Shown one piece after another: positions 1-8,286 of a DNA stretch of 21,626 bases (position 1 is its first letter; the number at the start of each line of letters is the position of its first letter). The DNA is from Thiobacillus sp. UBA2186. GTDB lineage: Bacteria > Pseudomonadota > Gammaproteobacteria > Burkholderiales > Thiobacillaceae. The notes under the pieces are model-generated. The model saw nothing but the letters and a program-made list of their open reading frames with translations, was not told where the DNA came from and made no database searches. Made by a program: the position numbers and the translations under genes. The stretch lies in the NCBI GenBank assembly GCA_002327405.1, contig DCVO01000024.1, positions 242 to 21,867 of the forward strand. The letters run 5' to 3'.

Positions 1-187
1 AGGGCAGGGTCCAGCCGTTCAGCGTCACCACCGGATTGTAGGGACGGCCGTTGGGGGGCATCAGCGGCGGCTGGGTGTCGGGTTTGTCCGTCGTCACTAT
101 TTCGGGCAGCGCTGCCATGGCAGCAGAACTCACGCTGGCGGCAGCCACCGCTCCGCCGAGTTTGAAAAAATCGCGTCTGGAAGTCAT
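1..187 (-). CDS. Multicopper oxidase, CopA-type, N-terminal fragment (cut by window edge)
   Basis: This is the first 62 codons of a gene that runs off the left edge. The reading begins with a twin-arginine signal (S-R-R-D-F-F-K, residues 3-9) and a short Ala-rich hydrophobic stretch ending near AAMAA, so the product should be exported folded by the Tat pathway. The mature start contains PPNGRPYNPVVTLNGWTLP, which I recognise as the opening of the first cupredoxin domain of CopA-like multicopper oxidases. These are periplasmic Cu(I) oxidases used in copper tolerance. The ATG at 187 has an AAGGAA ribosome-binding site a few bases upstream and lies 13 bp after the stop of the TolC-like gene, so the two are co-transcribed. 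The copper centres are outside the window, so the family call rests on the N-terminus and on context. Confidence 0.78.
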   Translation of the reverse strand, partial: MTSRRDFFKLGGAVAAASVSSAAMAALPEIVTTDKPDTQPPLMPPNGRPYNPVVTLNGWTLP

Positions 188-200
188 TGGGTTTTCCTTG

Positions 201-1598
201 TTAATGGCCGCCACCCGCGTCACTGGGCGCGGCTGCGGTGTTGGTGACCATGGTCTTGCCGGGCGTGCCGATCAGCGCCATCTGCAGGTCGGCCTCGGCC
301 AGCCAGAAATCGCGGCTCGATTCGATGGCGGTGTTGACGGCAGCAAGTTGCGAGCGCGCATCGGCCAGCAACTCGAACACGCCGATCAGCATGCCGTTGT
401 AGCGCAGCAGGTTCTCCTCGGAGATGCGCTTTTTCAGCGGCAGCACTTCGTCGCGCACATGGCGCGCCACGGCGTACTGGTTCTGCAGCATGGCATGGGC
501 TTCGCGCACTTCGGAGCGCGCGTTGATCGCGGTCTCGCGCGCGCGCGCGAGCATCTGCCGGTAGCGCGATTCCGCAGCGAGCACGCGGCTTTGGCCCCAG
601 TCGAACAGCGGCAGCTCGAAGCTGATTTCGTAGCCGTGCTGCATCTGCTCCTCGTTCGACGTGTTATTGGCGATGCCGAACTCCAGCACGTTGATGAAGC
701 GCGTGCGGCGGGTGAGGTCGAGGTTTTTCGCCAGCGCCTCGCTCTCCAGCTTCACCATCTGCAGATCCAGGCGCGAGTCCATGGCCTGTTGTTCGACATT
801 CGCCAGCTGCGGCAGGCTTGCCGGCAGGTCGGGCAGGCGTGACGGCAGCTTCAGTTTTGCCGCATCGGCCACGCCCAGAAGTCGCACCAGGCGTTCGCGG
901 GTCTGGGTCCTGGACTGTTCCGCGCGCGCCACGGCGAGCGCGGTGTCGGCATAGAAGCTCTGCTCGCGCGCCTGCTTGAGCTTGCTCCAGTTGCCGACCT
1001 CGGCCATGCGGCGCGCAAGCTCGGCGCCGGCTTCGGCGGCTTCCATGGCCTCGCGCTGGACCTGCGCGGTCTCGGCTGCGGCTACCGCGGTGTACCAGGC
1101 CTTGCGCGTATCGGAAGCGAGGCGCAGCACTTCGAGGGTGAGGTTGCGGCGGGTCTGCTCGAACAGGCGCTGCTCGATGTCGGCGCGCATCGGCATGGTC
1201 AGGATCCGTGCCAGATTGAAGTGCAGGCTGCGTTCCCACTCGATTTCGCTGCCGCGCGTGGAGCGGCCGATGGAGAAGCCGGGATTGGGCAGGCGTTGCG
1301 CCGCCGCCCAGTCTGCTTCGGCGATGCCGAGGGTGTTGAGCGCCGCCTGCAGGCCGGGGTTGTTCAAGAGCGCGATTTGCACCGCGTCGTCGGCGGACAG
1401 GGTTTTTTCGAGCAGCGCATCGACGCGTTTTTGCACGCGTTCGCGCGTGGCGTCGTCGCGCGTCCACACCACGTCCTTCTGGATGTGCGAGCGGGTGGCC
1501 GTCTCGATGGCGTCAAAGCCGCCATCCTTGGAAAAACTGGCGCAGCCGCTCAGCACCAGGGACAGCATGGCGAGCGCGATGGGGGTTGGTTTCCTCAT
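201..1598 (-). CDS. TolC-family outer membrane efflux lipoprotein
   Basis: The product is 465 aa. It has a lipoprotein signal with lipobox LSGC (Cys19, followed by Ala-Ser, compatible with outer-membrane sorting). The body is long and Ala/Arg/Glu-rich helical sequence in two similar halves, the usual outer membrane efflux protein repeat (about residues 60-260 and 265-455). These proteins form the trimeric channel of tripartite efflux pumps, but no RND pump or adaptor lies next to it. Instead it sits between a small secreted protein (11 bp upstream) and a multicopper oxidase, an arrangement seen in copper/heavy-metal clusters. An AAGGAG site with good spacing precedes the ATG at 1598. The substrate is inferred from neighbours only. 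Confidence 0.85.
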   Translation of the reverse strand: MRKPTPIALAMLSLVLSGCASFSKDGGFDAIETATRSHIQKDVVWTRDDATRERVQKRVDALLEKTLSADDAVQIALLNNPGLQAALNTLGIAEADWAAAQRLPNPGFSIGRSTRGSEIEWERSLHFNLARILTMPMRADIEQRLFEQTRRNLTLEVLRLASDTRKAWYTAVAAAETAQVQREAMEAAEAGAELARRMAEVGNWSKLKQAREQSFYADTALAVARAEQSRTQTRERLVRLLGVADAAKLKLPSRLPDLPASLPQLANVEQQAMDSRLDLQMVKLESEALAKNLDLTRRTRFINVLEFGIANNTSNEEQMQHGYEISFELPLFDWGQSRVLAAESRYRQMLARARETAINARSEVREAHAMLQNQYAVARHVRDEVLPLKKRISEENLLRYNGMLIGVFELLADARSQLAAVNTAIESSRDFWLAEADLQMALIGTPGKTMVTNTAAAPSDAGGGH

Positions 1599-1609
1599 GG
1601 CGTTCTCCT

Positions 1610-1885
1610 TCAGTGCCGGTGGCGGTCATGGCCGGCGCTGCCGCCGTCCTGGAACGACTCGCGCAGATAGGTGCGCCAGCCGCCAACCTCGTTGACGCGG
1701 TCATTGACCTTGCGCCAGTCGGCCACCGGCTCGTCGCGGAAGTTCCGGTATTGATCGAAGGGCGGAGCCAGCGAGGGGTGCGCAGGCTCGGCGGAGAGTT
1801 TTTCTTCCGCCGCCTGGGCGGCAGGAGAAAGAGCCAGCCATGCGCACGCGAGCAGCGCCACATGGCGAAACGGTAATCTTGGCAT
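1610..1885 (-). CDS. Small secreted protein of the copper cluster, unknown function
   Basis: The product is 91 aa. A Sec signal peptide (residues 1 to about 25, ending AAQA) is followed by a short mature domain rich in charged and aromatic residues (DQYRNFRDEP, then GGWRTYLRES) and a His-rich tail (GHDRHRH). I recognise it as the kind of small periplasmic protein that accompanies CopA/TolC-like copper genes, but I know no assigned function. Metal chaperoning or buffering by the terminal histidines is a guess. The ATG at 1885 has a GAGG site about 6 bases upstream. The gene ends 11 bp before the TolC-like gene, so it is probably in the same transcript. Confidence 0.7.
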   Translation of the reverse strand: MPRLPFRHVALLACAWLALSPAAQAAEEKLSAEPAHPSLAPPFDQYRNFRDEPVADWRKVNDRVNEVGGWRTYLRESFQDGGSAGHDRHRH

Positions 1886-1956
1886 TTTGAACCTCGTTGA
1901 AAGCTGTTTCGACTCGCGGCGCCAAGCCTTATGGCATGGGTGCTGCGGTCAGCCGC

Positions 1957-1981
1957 AAAAGCGCGCCGTCAATCGGCGCGC
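1957..1981 (-). terminator. Probable intrinsic terminator after the Cys/His-rich small gene
   Basis: An 8-bp perfect GC stem (1961-1968 with 1974-1981, loop TCAAT) begins 3 bp after the stop codon of the gene ending at 1985. On the minus strand it is followed directly by TTTT. A second small stem (TGCGG/CCGCA, 1944-1957) follows. The T-run is short, so partial read-through into the downstream copper genes is possible. If termination is efficient, the genes from 1885 onward need a promoter in 1886-1956. Confidence 0.55.
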
Positions 1982-1984
1982 AGC

Positions 1985-2359
1985 TCAGACGAGGGAGGTT
2001 CGAGGCGGACGCTCGGGGCCTTCGGGAATGAAGCCGCTGAACGGTTCAGTGCGCTGCAGGTAGGGGGTGTAGGGAATGGGGGTCACGGTTGCCGTGGCAG
2101 AGGCCGGGATCGGGAAGGCGCCGGCCAGGTAGCAGACCGCGCAATGGCTGCACTGGTGATCGCCGGCTGGCAAAGCGGTTTTTTCTGCGGCGTCTTCGTG
2201 GCAGCCGCTCATGGCGTGGTCCATGGGCGTTGCCGATACCTTGGTGATGGCGGCGGGAATGGACATGTCGCACGCGAGCAGGGCCGCGGACGCGAACGCC
2301 TGCACGGGCAGGGCCAGCATCATGAAAATCAGCAGGAAGCGTTTGAGGCGGTTATGCAC
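1985..2359 (-). CDS. Small Cys/His-rich exported protein, likely metal-related
   Basis: The product is 124 aa. A basic N-terminus and hydrophobic segment (residues 5-26) form a signal peptide or anchor. The mature part carries Cys30, His48, Cys53-His54, His68 and a Cys70-x-x-Cys73-x-x-Cys76 cluster with His72, followed by a Pro-rich tail. It resembles the short, poorly conserved periplasmic proteins (DUF2946-like) found beside copper-resistance genes. I cannot assign a biochemical role. The start codon is GTG at 2359, without a clear Shine-Dalgarno sequence. I keep it because it supplies the basic residues of the signal peptide, while the internal Met13/Met14 would not. It is the first gene of the copper cluster in transcription order. 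Confidence 0.65.
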   Translation of the reverse strand: MHNRLKRFLLIFMMLALPVQAFASAALLACDMSIPAAITKVSATPMDHAMSGCHEDAAEKTALPAGDHQCSHCAVCYLAGAFPIPASATATVTPIPYTPYLQRTEPFSGFIPEGPERPPRTSLV

Positions 2360-2394
2360 GCGGGCAGTTTATCCAAAAGCCGGAATGTCTCCAA

Positions 2395-2412
2395 CTGACA
2401 TGAATGTATCAG
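2395..2412. promoter_or_regulatory. Imperfect palindrome upstream of the copper cluster, possible operator
   Basis: CTGACATGAATGTATCAG is an imperfect inverted repeat (CTGACAT against ATGTATCAG). It lies about 36-53 bp upstream of the GTG start of the first copper-cluster gene. The TGACAT/ATGTCA-like half-sites recall the TGACA-N-TGTCA boxes bound by CopR/CusR copper response regulators. There is one mismatch or insertion, so this is only a candidate. Confidence 0.25.
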
Positions 2413-2431
2413 CCAGGTTCCCTGGGAAGAA

Positions 2432-2463
2432 CAGTTTTCAGTCATCAGTCATCAGTTTTCAGT
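2432..2463. repeat. Short direct-repeat tract
   Basis: The 11-mer CAGTTTTCAGT occurs at 2432-2442 and again at 2453-2463, with TCATCAG/CATCAGT units between. The tract is clearly more AT-rich than its surroundings and lies in the 147-bp gap between the copper cluster and the amidotransferase gene. No coding role is visible. Confidence 0.6.
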
Positions 2464-2506
2464 AGCTTGTGCTTTCGCTTTTACTGCCAACCGCCAACCG
2501 CCTTTC

Positions 2507-3220
2507 TCAGGCGCGCAGCCCCTGGATCCATTTTCCGTAAAGAATATCCGCAACGCCGTGCAGGGTTTCCAGCCTGGCCGCGATGTCTTCCTCCATGGCG
2601 GACGGCTGCTGCACGGCAGGGCTGTCTGCCGCCTGTGCGATTTCATCCGCCCCCGCTTCGCACCAGGCCCGGATCATGGGCGCGGTCATCTCGATGTGGC
2701 ATTGCAGGCCGAGATGCAGGTTGTTCAGCAAAAAGGCCTGGTTGGCGCAAAACGGGCTTTCCAGCAGGCGGACCGCGCCGTCGGGTATGGAAAAAGTTTC
2801 GCCGTGCCACTGGAAGACTTCAAATGAAGAAGGCAGTTCGCCCAGCCAGTCCGGCGCAGGGTTGTGCCCGATCTTGGACACCTCGCCCCAGCCGATTTCC
2901 TTGACCGGATTGGCCACGACCGTACCGCCGAGGGCCTTGCTCATCAGTTGTCCGCCCAGGCAGTGCCCCAGCACCGGCACCCCCGCTTCGACCGCCTGGC
3001 GGACCAGTTTCAGCAAGGGCGGGATCCAGGGCATGTCATCGTTCACGCTCATCGGGCCGCCCATCAAGACCAGGCCGGAAAATCCGTTGATATCTTCTGG
3101 CACACTATCGCCAGCATCGACATTGACCTGATCCCAAAGAATGCCCTTCCGGGTCAGGGACTCGCCCAGATAGCCGGGACCCTCGGTCTGGGAAAAACGG
3201 AACACCACGACAGGACGCAT
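2507..3220 (-). CDS. Class I glutamine amidotransferase-like protein
   Basis: The product is 237 aa and forms a stand-alone class I glutamine amidotransferase domain. The nucleophile elbow is G-H-C87-L-G-G-Q. The oxyanion strand reads LVLMGGPMSV (about 50-59). The His175/Glu177 pair in QCHIEMT completes the Cys-His-Glu triad, and FQWHGETF (136-143) is typical of the GuaA-like group. No synthetase domain is fused to it, so this is not GMP synthase itself. Such proteins are usually annotated as GMP synthase-like amidotransferases and hydrolyse glutamine or a gamma-glutamyl compound for an unknown acceptor. The ATG at 3220 lacks a clear ribosome-binding site and abuts the ATG of the divergent protease gene, but the first beta strand requires this start. 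Confidence 0.85.
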   Translation of the reverse strand: MRPVVVFRFSQTEGPGYLGESLTRKGILWDQVNVDAGDSVPEDINGFSGLVLMGGPMSVNDDMPWIPPLLKLVRQAVEAGVPVLGHCLGGQLMSKALGGTVVANPVKEIGWGEVSKIGHNPAPDWLGELPSSFEVFQWHGETFSIPDGAVRLLESPFCANQAFLLNNLHLGLQCHIEMTAPMIRAWCEAGADEIAQAADSPAVQQPSAMEEDIAARLETLHGVADILYGKWIQGLRA

Positions 3221-3877
3221 ATGCAGAATACCGTTCGAAGCAAATTTCCCGCCTATTGTATGGCATGGCTGCTCGTGCTGCTAACTGCGCCGGCCTTCGC
3301 AACATCGGTGGGGGTGGTGGGGCTTTTCCGGGACAAGGCCATGATCAGCATAGACGGGAGCCCGCCCAAGCTGATCGCCGCCGGCCAGACCGTGCAGGGG
3401 GTGAAACTGCTGTCGTCCAATTCGGATGCGGCCACGTTCGAAATCGACGGCAAGCAGCGTACCCTGGCCATGGGCCAATCGTTCGCGTCGCCCAGCGGCG
3501 GCAGCGGCAAGCCTAGCGTCACCCTCTCCGCGGATCCGAGCGGGCATTTCATCGCGCCAGGATCGGTCAACGGCTCCAGCGTCATGTTCCTGCTCGATAC
3601 CGGGGCATCCAGCGTCGTTCTGCCGGCTGCTGAAGCCAAGCGCATGGGCATCGATTACAAGGCGGGCCAGATGATGGGCGCGAGCACGGCCAACGGCATC
3701 ATCCCGGCGTGGAGGGTGACGTTCAACAGCGTCAGGGTCGGCAACATCAGCTTGAACCAGGTGGAGGGCCTGGTGGTGGAAACCAGCATGCCGGCTGTGC
3801 TGCTGGGGATGTCCTTTCTCAATCGCATGGACATGAAGCGCGAAGGCCAGATCATGACCCTGACGCAGCGCTACTAG
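3221..3877 (+). CDS. Periplasmic retropepsin-like aspartic protease (clan AA, TIGR02281-like)
   Basis: The product is 218 aa. A signal peptide (basic MQNTVRSK, then a hydrophobic stretch, cleavage near AFA-TS around residue 28) leads to a linker domain and a single aspartic-protease lobe. The catalytic motif is LLDTGAS (Asp126) with the downstream LLGMSFLNRM segment, the hallmark of single-lobe retropepsin-like proteins that must dimerise. The natural substrate of this family is mostly unknown. I chose the ATG at 3221 because AGGA lies about 10 bases upstream and it gives a proper basic n-region. An ATG at 3260 would give a shorter, uncharged signal. The coding region also extends upstream as an open frame antisense to the amidotransferase, which I regard as non-coding. 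Its TAG overlaps the TAG of the convergent small gene. Confidence 0.82.
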   Translation: MQNTVRSKFPAYCMAWLLVLLTAPAFATSVGVVGLFRDKAMISIDGSPPKLIAAGQTVQGVKLLSSNSDAATFEIDGKQRTLAMGQSFASPSGGSGKPSVTLSADPSGHFIAPGSVNGSSVMFLLDTGASSVVLPAAEAKRMGIDYKAGQMMGASTANGIIPAWRVTFNSVRVGNISLNQVEGLVVETSMPAVLLGMSFLNRMDMKREGQIMTLTQRY

Positions 3878-4089
3878 GAAGCGCGGCGATCGGATTTTCG
3901 GCGGCTGCCCCGCGCGCGTAAGGCCAGCCAGCCGAGCGCGAACAGCACGCCGGCCAGCATCGCCACATGATCCGGTTCGCTCAGCAGATGCGCCATCAGC
4001 GCAACTGCGGAATCGAACAGGTGATGTCCCGGATTGGCAGAGGCCGCGGCCGGGAACAGGGCGGCCAGAATCGCAAGTCGTTTCATCAT
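3874..4089 (-). CDS. Small His-containing membrane protein at the end of the urease operon
   Basis: The product is 71 aa. It has a signal-like hydrophobic N-terminus (residues 3-18), then NPGHHLFDSAVALMAHLLS, then EPDHVAMLAG leading into a transmembrane helix (about 41-57), and a basic tail (RARGSRRKSDRR). Histidines 22, 23, 34 and 41 face the segment between the two hydrophobic stretches. I recognise it as a short conserved companion of ureG in betaproteobacterial urease clusters. A link to nickel (HupE/UreJ-like permeases share His near membrane helices) is only a guess. The frame also opens at a TTG (4104), but AAGGAG at 4096-4101 sits 6 bases before the ATG at 4089, so I choose that. It starts 28 bp after the ureG stop. 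Confidence 0.65.
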   Translation of the reverse strand: MMKRLAILAALFPAAASANPGHHLFDSAVALMAHLLSEPDHVAMLAGVLFALGWLALRARGSRRKSDRRAS

Positions 4090-4117
4090 CTCGTTCTCCT
4101 TCAAATAAAAGTTTCCA

Positions 4118-4759
4118 TCACGCCGCTTCGGCGCCCTTGAGCAGGCCCTGGGTTTCGATGAAATCGATGATCTCGCCGAGACCCTTGCCCGTTTTCAGAT
4201 TGCTGAACACGAAGGGCCGCTCGCCGCGCATTTTCCCCGCGTCGCGGTCCATCACTTCCAGCGAGGCGCCCACCATGGGCGCCAAATCGATCTTGTTGAT
4301 CACGAGGAGGTCCGACTTGGTGATGCCCGGGCCGCCCTTGCGCGGAATCTTGTCGCCGGCGGAGACGTCGATCACGTAGATGGTCAGGTCGGACAGTTCC
4401 GGGCTGAAGGTCGCGGCCAGGTTGTCGCCGCCGCTTTCCACGAACACGATGTCGAGATCGGGAAACGCGGCATTCAAACGCGCCACGGCTTCCAGGTTGA
4501 TCGAGGCATCCTCGCGTATGGCCGTGTGCGGGCAGCCGCCGGTCTCCACGCCGAGGATGCGCTCCGGCGCCAGCGCCTCGTTGCGCACCAGAAACTGCGC
4601 GTCCTCGGCGGTGTAGATGTCGTTGGTCACCACACCTAATTGATAACGCTCGCGCAGGGCGCGGCACAGGGCCAGGGTCAAGGCGGTCTTGCCCGATCCG
4701 ACCGGGCCGCCAATTCCAACACGCAACGGCCCGACGCGCAGGGGTTGTGATTGGTTCAT
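4118..4759 (-). CDS. ureG: Urease accessory GTPase UreG
   Basis: The product is 213 aa, full length for the family. The P-loop GPVGSGKT is at residues 18-25. The nickel-binding invariant CPH (76-78) lies in ETGGCPHTAIRED. ESGGDNL follows, and the guanine-specificity motif NKID is at about 155-158. UreG is the SIMIBI-class GTPase that carries Ni(II) from UreE to the UreDFG-apo-urease complex and powers metallocentre assembly in the cytoplasm. No long His-rich N-terminal extension is present. The gene starts 8 bp after ureF, with GGAGG immediately upstream. Confidence 0.98.
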   Translation of the reverse strand: MNQSQPLRVGPLRVGIGGPVGSGKTALTLALCRALRERYQLGVVTNDIYTAEDAQFLVRNEALAPERILGVETGGCPHTAIREDASINLEAVARLNAAFPDLDIVFVESGGDNLAATFSPELSDLTIYVIDVSAGDKIPRKGGPGITKSDLLVINKIDLAPMVGASLEVMDRDAGKMRGERPFVFSNLKTGKGLGEIIDFIETQGLLKGAEAA

Positions 4760-4767
4760 GTCGCCTC

Positions 4768-5448
4768 CTATGAGCGAAACAGTCTTGTGTACTGGGTTTC
4801 GTGCCTGCAGCTGGCGATGGCGAAGCCGGGGGCGAAGTTGCTCCAGTCGTCTTCGTCGAGCGACATGGCCTCTGCGGCAACCTGTTCCACCACCGTTCCC
4901 AGCTCATGCAGCAAGCGCTGGCCCGCGGTCTGGCCCAGCGGCACGATCTTCACCGCCGCCATCACCTGGTTCTCGGCCCAGGTCCACACATAGGCAGTCA
5001 GCGCTTGCTGCGCGGGAATCCGCCAGGCTGCCGCGATGCAGCCCCAAACCAGCGGGAAGCTCACTTCGCCCATTTCGCGCAGTGCCTCGCGCCACGCGGT
5101 CGGCACGTCTTCCAGCGCATCCAGCAGCACGCGCAGGGAATGGCCCATCTGCAAGGTCTCGGTGCGCAGTTCGCTGCTCTCGCGCCCGGCGATGAAGCGT
5201 TCGTTCAAGGCTGCAAGACGCGGCCAGTCGCCGGCATCCGCCGCGGCCATCACGCGCGCCAGCAGCGGCGCTTCGAAGCCGCCGACGCCGGAGCGCAATA
5301 CATCGCCGATCCACTCGCCGGCGCTGGCTTCGTTGCGCACCGTGCCGCTTTCCGCCGCCCACTCCAGTCCCTGCGAATAGCTGTAGGCGCCCACCGGCAG
5401 GGCGGGGCTCGCCAGTTGCAGGAGACGCGAGAGTGCAAACGTGCTCAT
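4768..5448 (-). CDS. ureF: Urease accessory protein UreF
   Basis: The product is 226 aa. It begins with LLQLASPALPVGAYSYSQGLEWA, the classic UreF N-terminus, and is all-alpha after that. The C-terminal segment resembles known UreF proteins. UreF bridges UreD and UreG in the maturation complex, acts as a GTPase-activating or gating factor, and forms part of the nickel tunnel. The ATG (5446-5448) overlaps the ureE stop as ATGA, which implies translational coupling. Confidence 0.96.
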   Translation of the reverse strand: MSTFALSRLLQLASPALPVGAYSYSQGLEWAAESGTVRNEASAGEWIGDVLRSGVGGFEAPLLARVMAAADAGDWPRLAALNERFIAGRESSELRTETLQMGHSLRVLLDALEDVPTAWREALREMGEVSFPLVWGCIAAAWRIPAQQALTAYVWTWAENQVMAAVKIVPLGQTAGQRLLHELGTVVEQVAAEAMSLDEDDWSNFAPGFAIASCRHETQYTRLFRS

Positions 5449-5927
5449 GCGCGCTGTCCGTACTGGTGGATTTTCGAAAGTGCGGAGGAATGCCCGTGCT
5501 GGTGTCCCGGCGCATAGGCGCCGGCTTCCGGCTCGAACGGGCCTTCGATTTCCGCCGGCTCCAGCCCCAGTCCTTCGAGCATGGTTTTCAACACCGAATC
5601 GGCAGCGAGGCGCAGCCAGCCCGCGCCGATCTGCACCGGCATGTGGCGGTTGCCGAGATGGTAGGCGGCGCGCGCCAGCAGAGCGATGTCGTCGGTGCGC
5701 ACTTCGATCAACTGCTCGGGTGCCGCCACCACTTCGACGATGCGCCCGTCGTTGCCGCGCAGCCGGTCACCGCCGCGCAGAACGGAGCCGCGCTCCAGGA
5801 ACAGCCCGGCTTCCTCGCCGCTGGCGAGCCTGGCGCGCAGGCGGCTCCTGCAGCGCAGGTCGAAAGGCAGGACCAGGCGTTCCTGCGCGGGTTCGGTCCC
5901 GGTGTGGCGTTGGACGATGACGATCAT
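5445..5927 (-). CDS. ureE: Urease nickel metallochaperone UreE
   Basis: The product is 160 aa. The N-terminal peptide-binding-like domain (about 1-70) has the ERLVLPFDLRCRSR motif near the start. The C-terminal ferredoxin-like metal-binding domain contains YHLGNRHMPVQI, where the conserved interface His sits. The tail is only modestly His-rich (APGHQHGHSS), much shorter than the poly-His tail of Klebsiella UreE. It binds Ni(II) as a dimer and passes it to UreG. The open frame extends far upstream inside ureC, but the ATG at 5927, two bases after the ureC stop, gives the expected MIVIVQR start. Confidence 0.95.
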   Translation of the reverse strand: MIVIVQRHTGTEPAQERLVLPFDLRCRSRLRARLASGEEAGLFLERGSVLRGGDRLRGNDGRIVEVVAAPEQLIEVRTDDIALLARAAYHLGNRHMPVQIGAGWLRLAADSVLKTMLEGLGLEPAEIEGPFEPEAGAYAPGHQHGHSSALSKIHQYGQRA

Positions 5928-5929
5928 GA

Positions 5930-7626
<1,697 letters not shown>

Positions 7627-7630
<4 letters not shown>

Positions 7631-7935
7631 TTCAGCGCTCCCATGACCTTGCCGGAAAAGCCGTACACCGTGCGCGCACCGGCCAGTTCCACCAGTTGCA
7701 CGGTGCGCGTCTGTCCCGGTTCGAAGCGCACCGCCGTGCCCGCCGCGATGTTCAGGCGAAATCCATTGGCGGCCTGGCGGTCGAAGGCCAGCGCCTCGTT
7801 GGTTTCATAAAAGTGGTAGTGCGAGCCCACCTGGATCGGTCTATCGCCGGTGTTGGCCACTTCCAGCGTCACGGTGGCGCGGCCGGCGTTGAGTTCGATG
7901 TCGCCGGGACGGGTGTCTATTTCGCCAGGAATCAT
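7627..7935 (-). CDS. ureB: Urease beta subunit UreB
   Basis: The product is 102 aa, the usual length where beta and gamma subunits are separate genes. It starts with MIPGEI and contains the conserved VGSHYHFYETN and GTAVRFEPGQ segments of the beta-barrel subunit. It packs on UreC in the (alpha-beta-gamma)3 holoenzyme and helps recruit UreD/UreF. It lies 8 bp after ureA, and its stop overlaps the ureC start. Confidence 0.98.
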
Positions 7936-7943
7936 GTCGTCCC

Positions 7944-8246
7944 CTATACGATTGGATGGTGCACGGTCACCAGCTTGGTCCCGTCCGGAAACGTCGCCTC
8001 CACCTGCACTTCCGGAATCATTTCCGCGACGCCGTCCATCACGTCGCTGCGGGTCAGCAGCGTCGCGCCGCAGCTCATCAATTCGGCCACGGTGCGGCCT
8101 TCGCGCGCGCCTTCCAGGATCGCCGCCGAAATGTAGGCCACGGCCTCCGGATAGTTGAGCTTGAGCCCTTTGGCCTTGCGCCGTTCCGCCAGCAGGCCGG
8201 CGGTGAAGATCAGCAGCTTGTCTTTCTCGCGTGGCGTCAGTTCCAT
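7944..8246 (-). CDS. ureA: Urease gamma subunit UreA
   Basis: The product is 100 aa and full length. It has the typical start MELTPREKDKLLIFTAGLLA, LNYPEAVAYISA in the middle, and EVQVEATFPDGTKLVTVHHPI at the end. It is the structural subunit at the centre of the urease trimer. A strong ribosome-binding site (GGGAGGGG, 8250-8257) precedes the ATG by a few bases and adjoins a palindromic repeat in the 40-bp gap after ureD. The three structural subunits are separate genes, the usual arrangement outside Helicobacter. Confidence 0.98.
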   Translation of the reverse strand: MELTPREKDKLLIFTAGLLAERRKAKGLKLNYPEAVAYISAAILEGAREGRTVAELMSCGATLLTRSDVMDGVAEMIPEVQVEATFPDGTKLVTVHHPIV

Positions 8247-8249
8247 TTA

Positions 8250-8282
8250 CCCCTCCCGGCCCTCCCCCGTCGAGGGGGAGGG
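8250..8282. repeat. GC-rich palindromic repeat (REP-like) between ureD and ureA
   Basis: A 9-bp perfect stem CCCTCCCCC/GGGGGAGGG (8260-8268 with 8274-8282, loop GTCGA) is preceded by a further CCCCTCCC at 8250-8257. The same layout, a C-rich block, then GG, then a hairpin, recurs at 15152-15185, so this is one dispersed repeat family. On the urease transcript the 8250-8257 block is the ureA ribosome-binding site. Confidence 0.75.
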
Positions 8283-8286
8283 CGTT

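Noticed and set aside
2864..3220. N-terminal extension of the aspartic protease frame
   Set aside because: It is antisense to the amidotransferase, and a signal peptide starts cleanly at 3221.
2507..3220. Calling the amidotransferase GMP synthase (guaA) or a PuuD-type hydrolase
   Set aside because: There is no ATP-pyrophosphatase domain as in GuaA, and the motifs do not point to the putrescine-pathway family. Only the catalytic class is supported.
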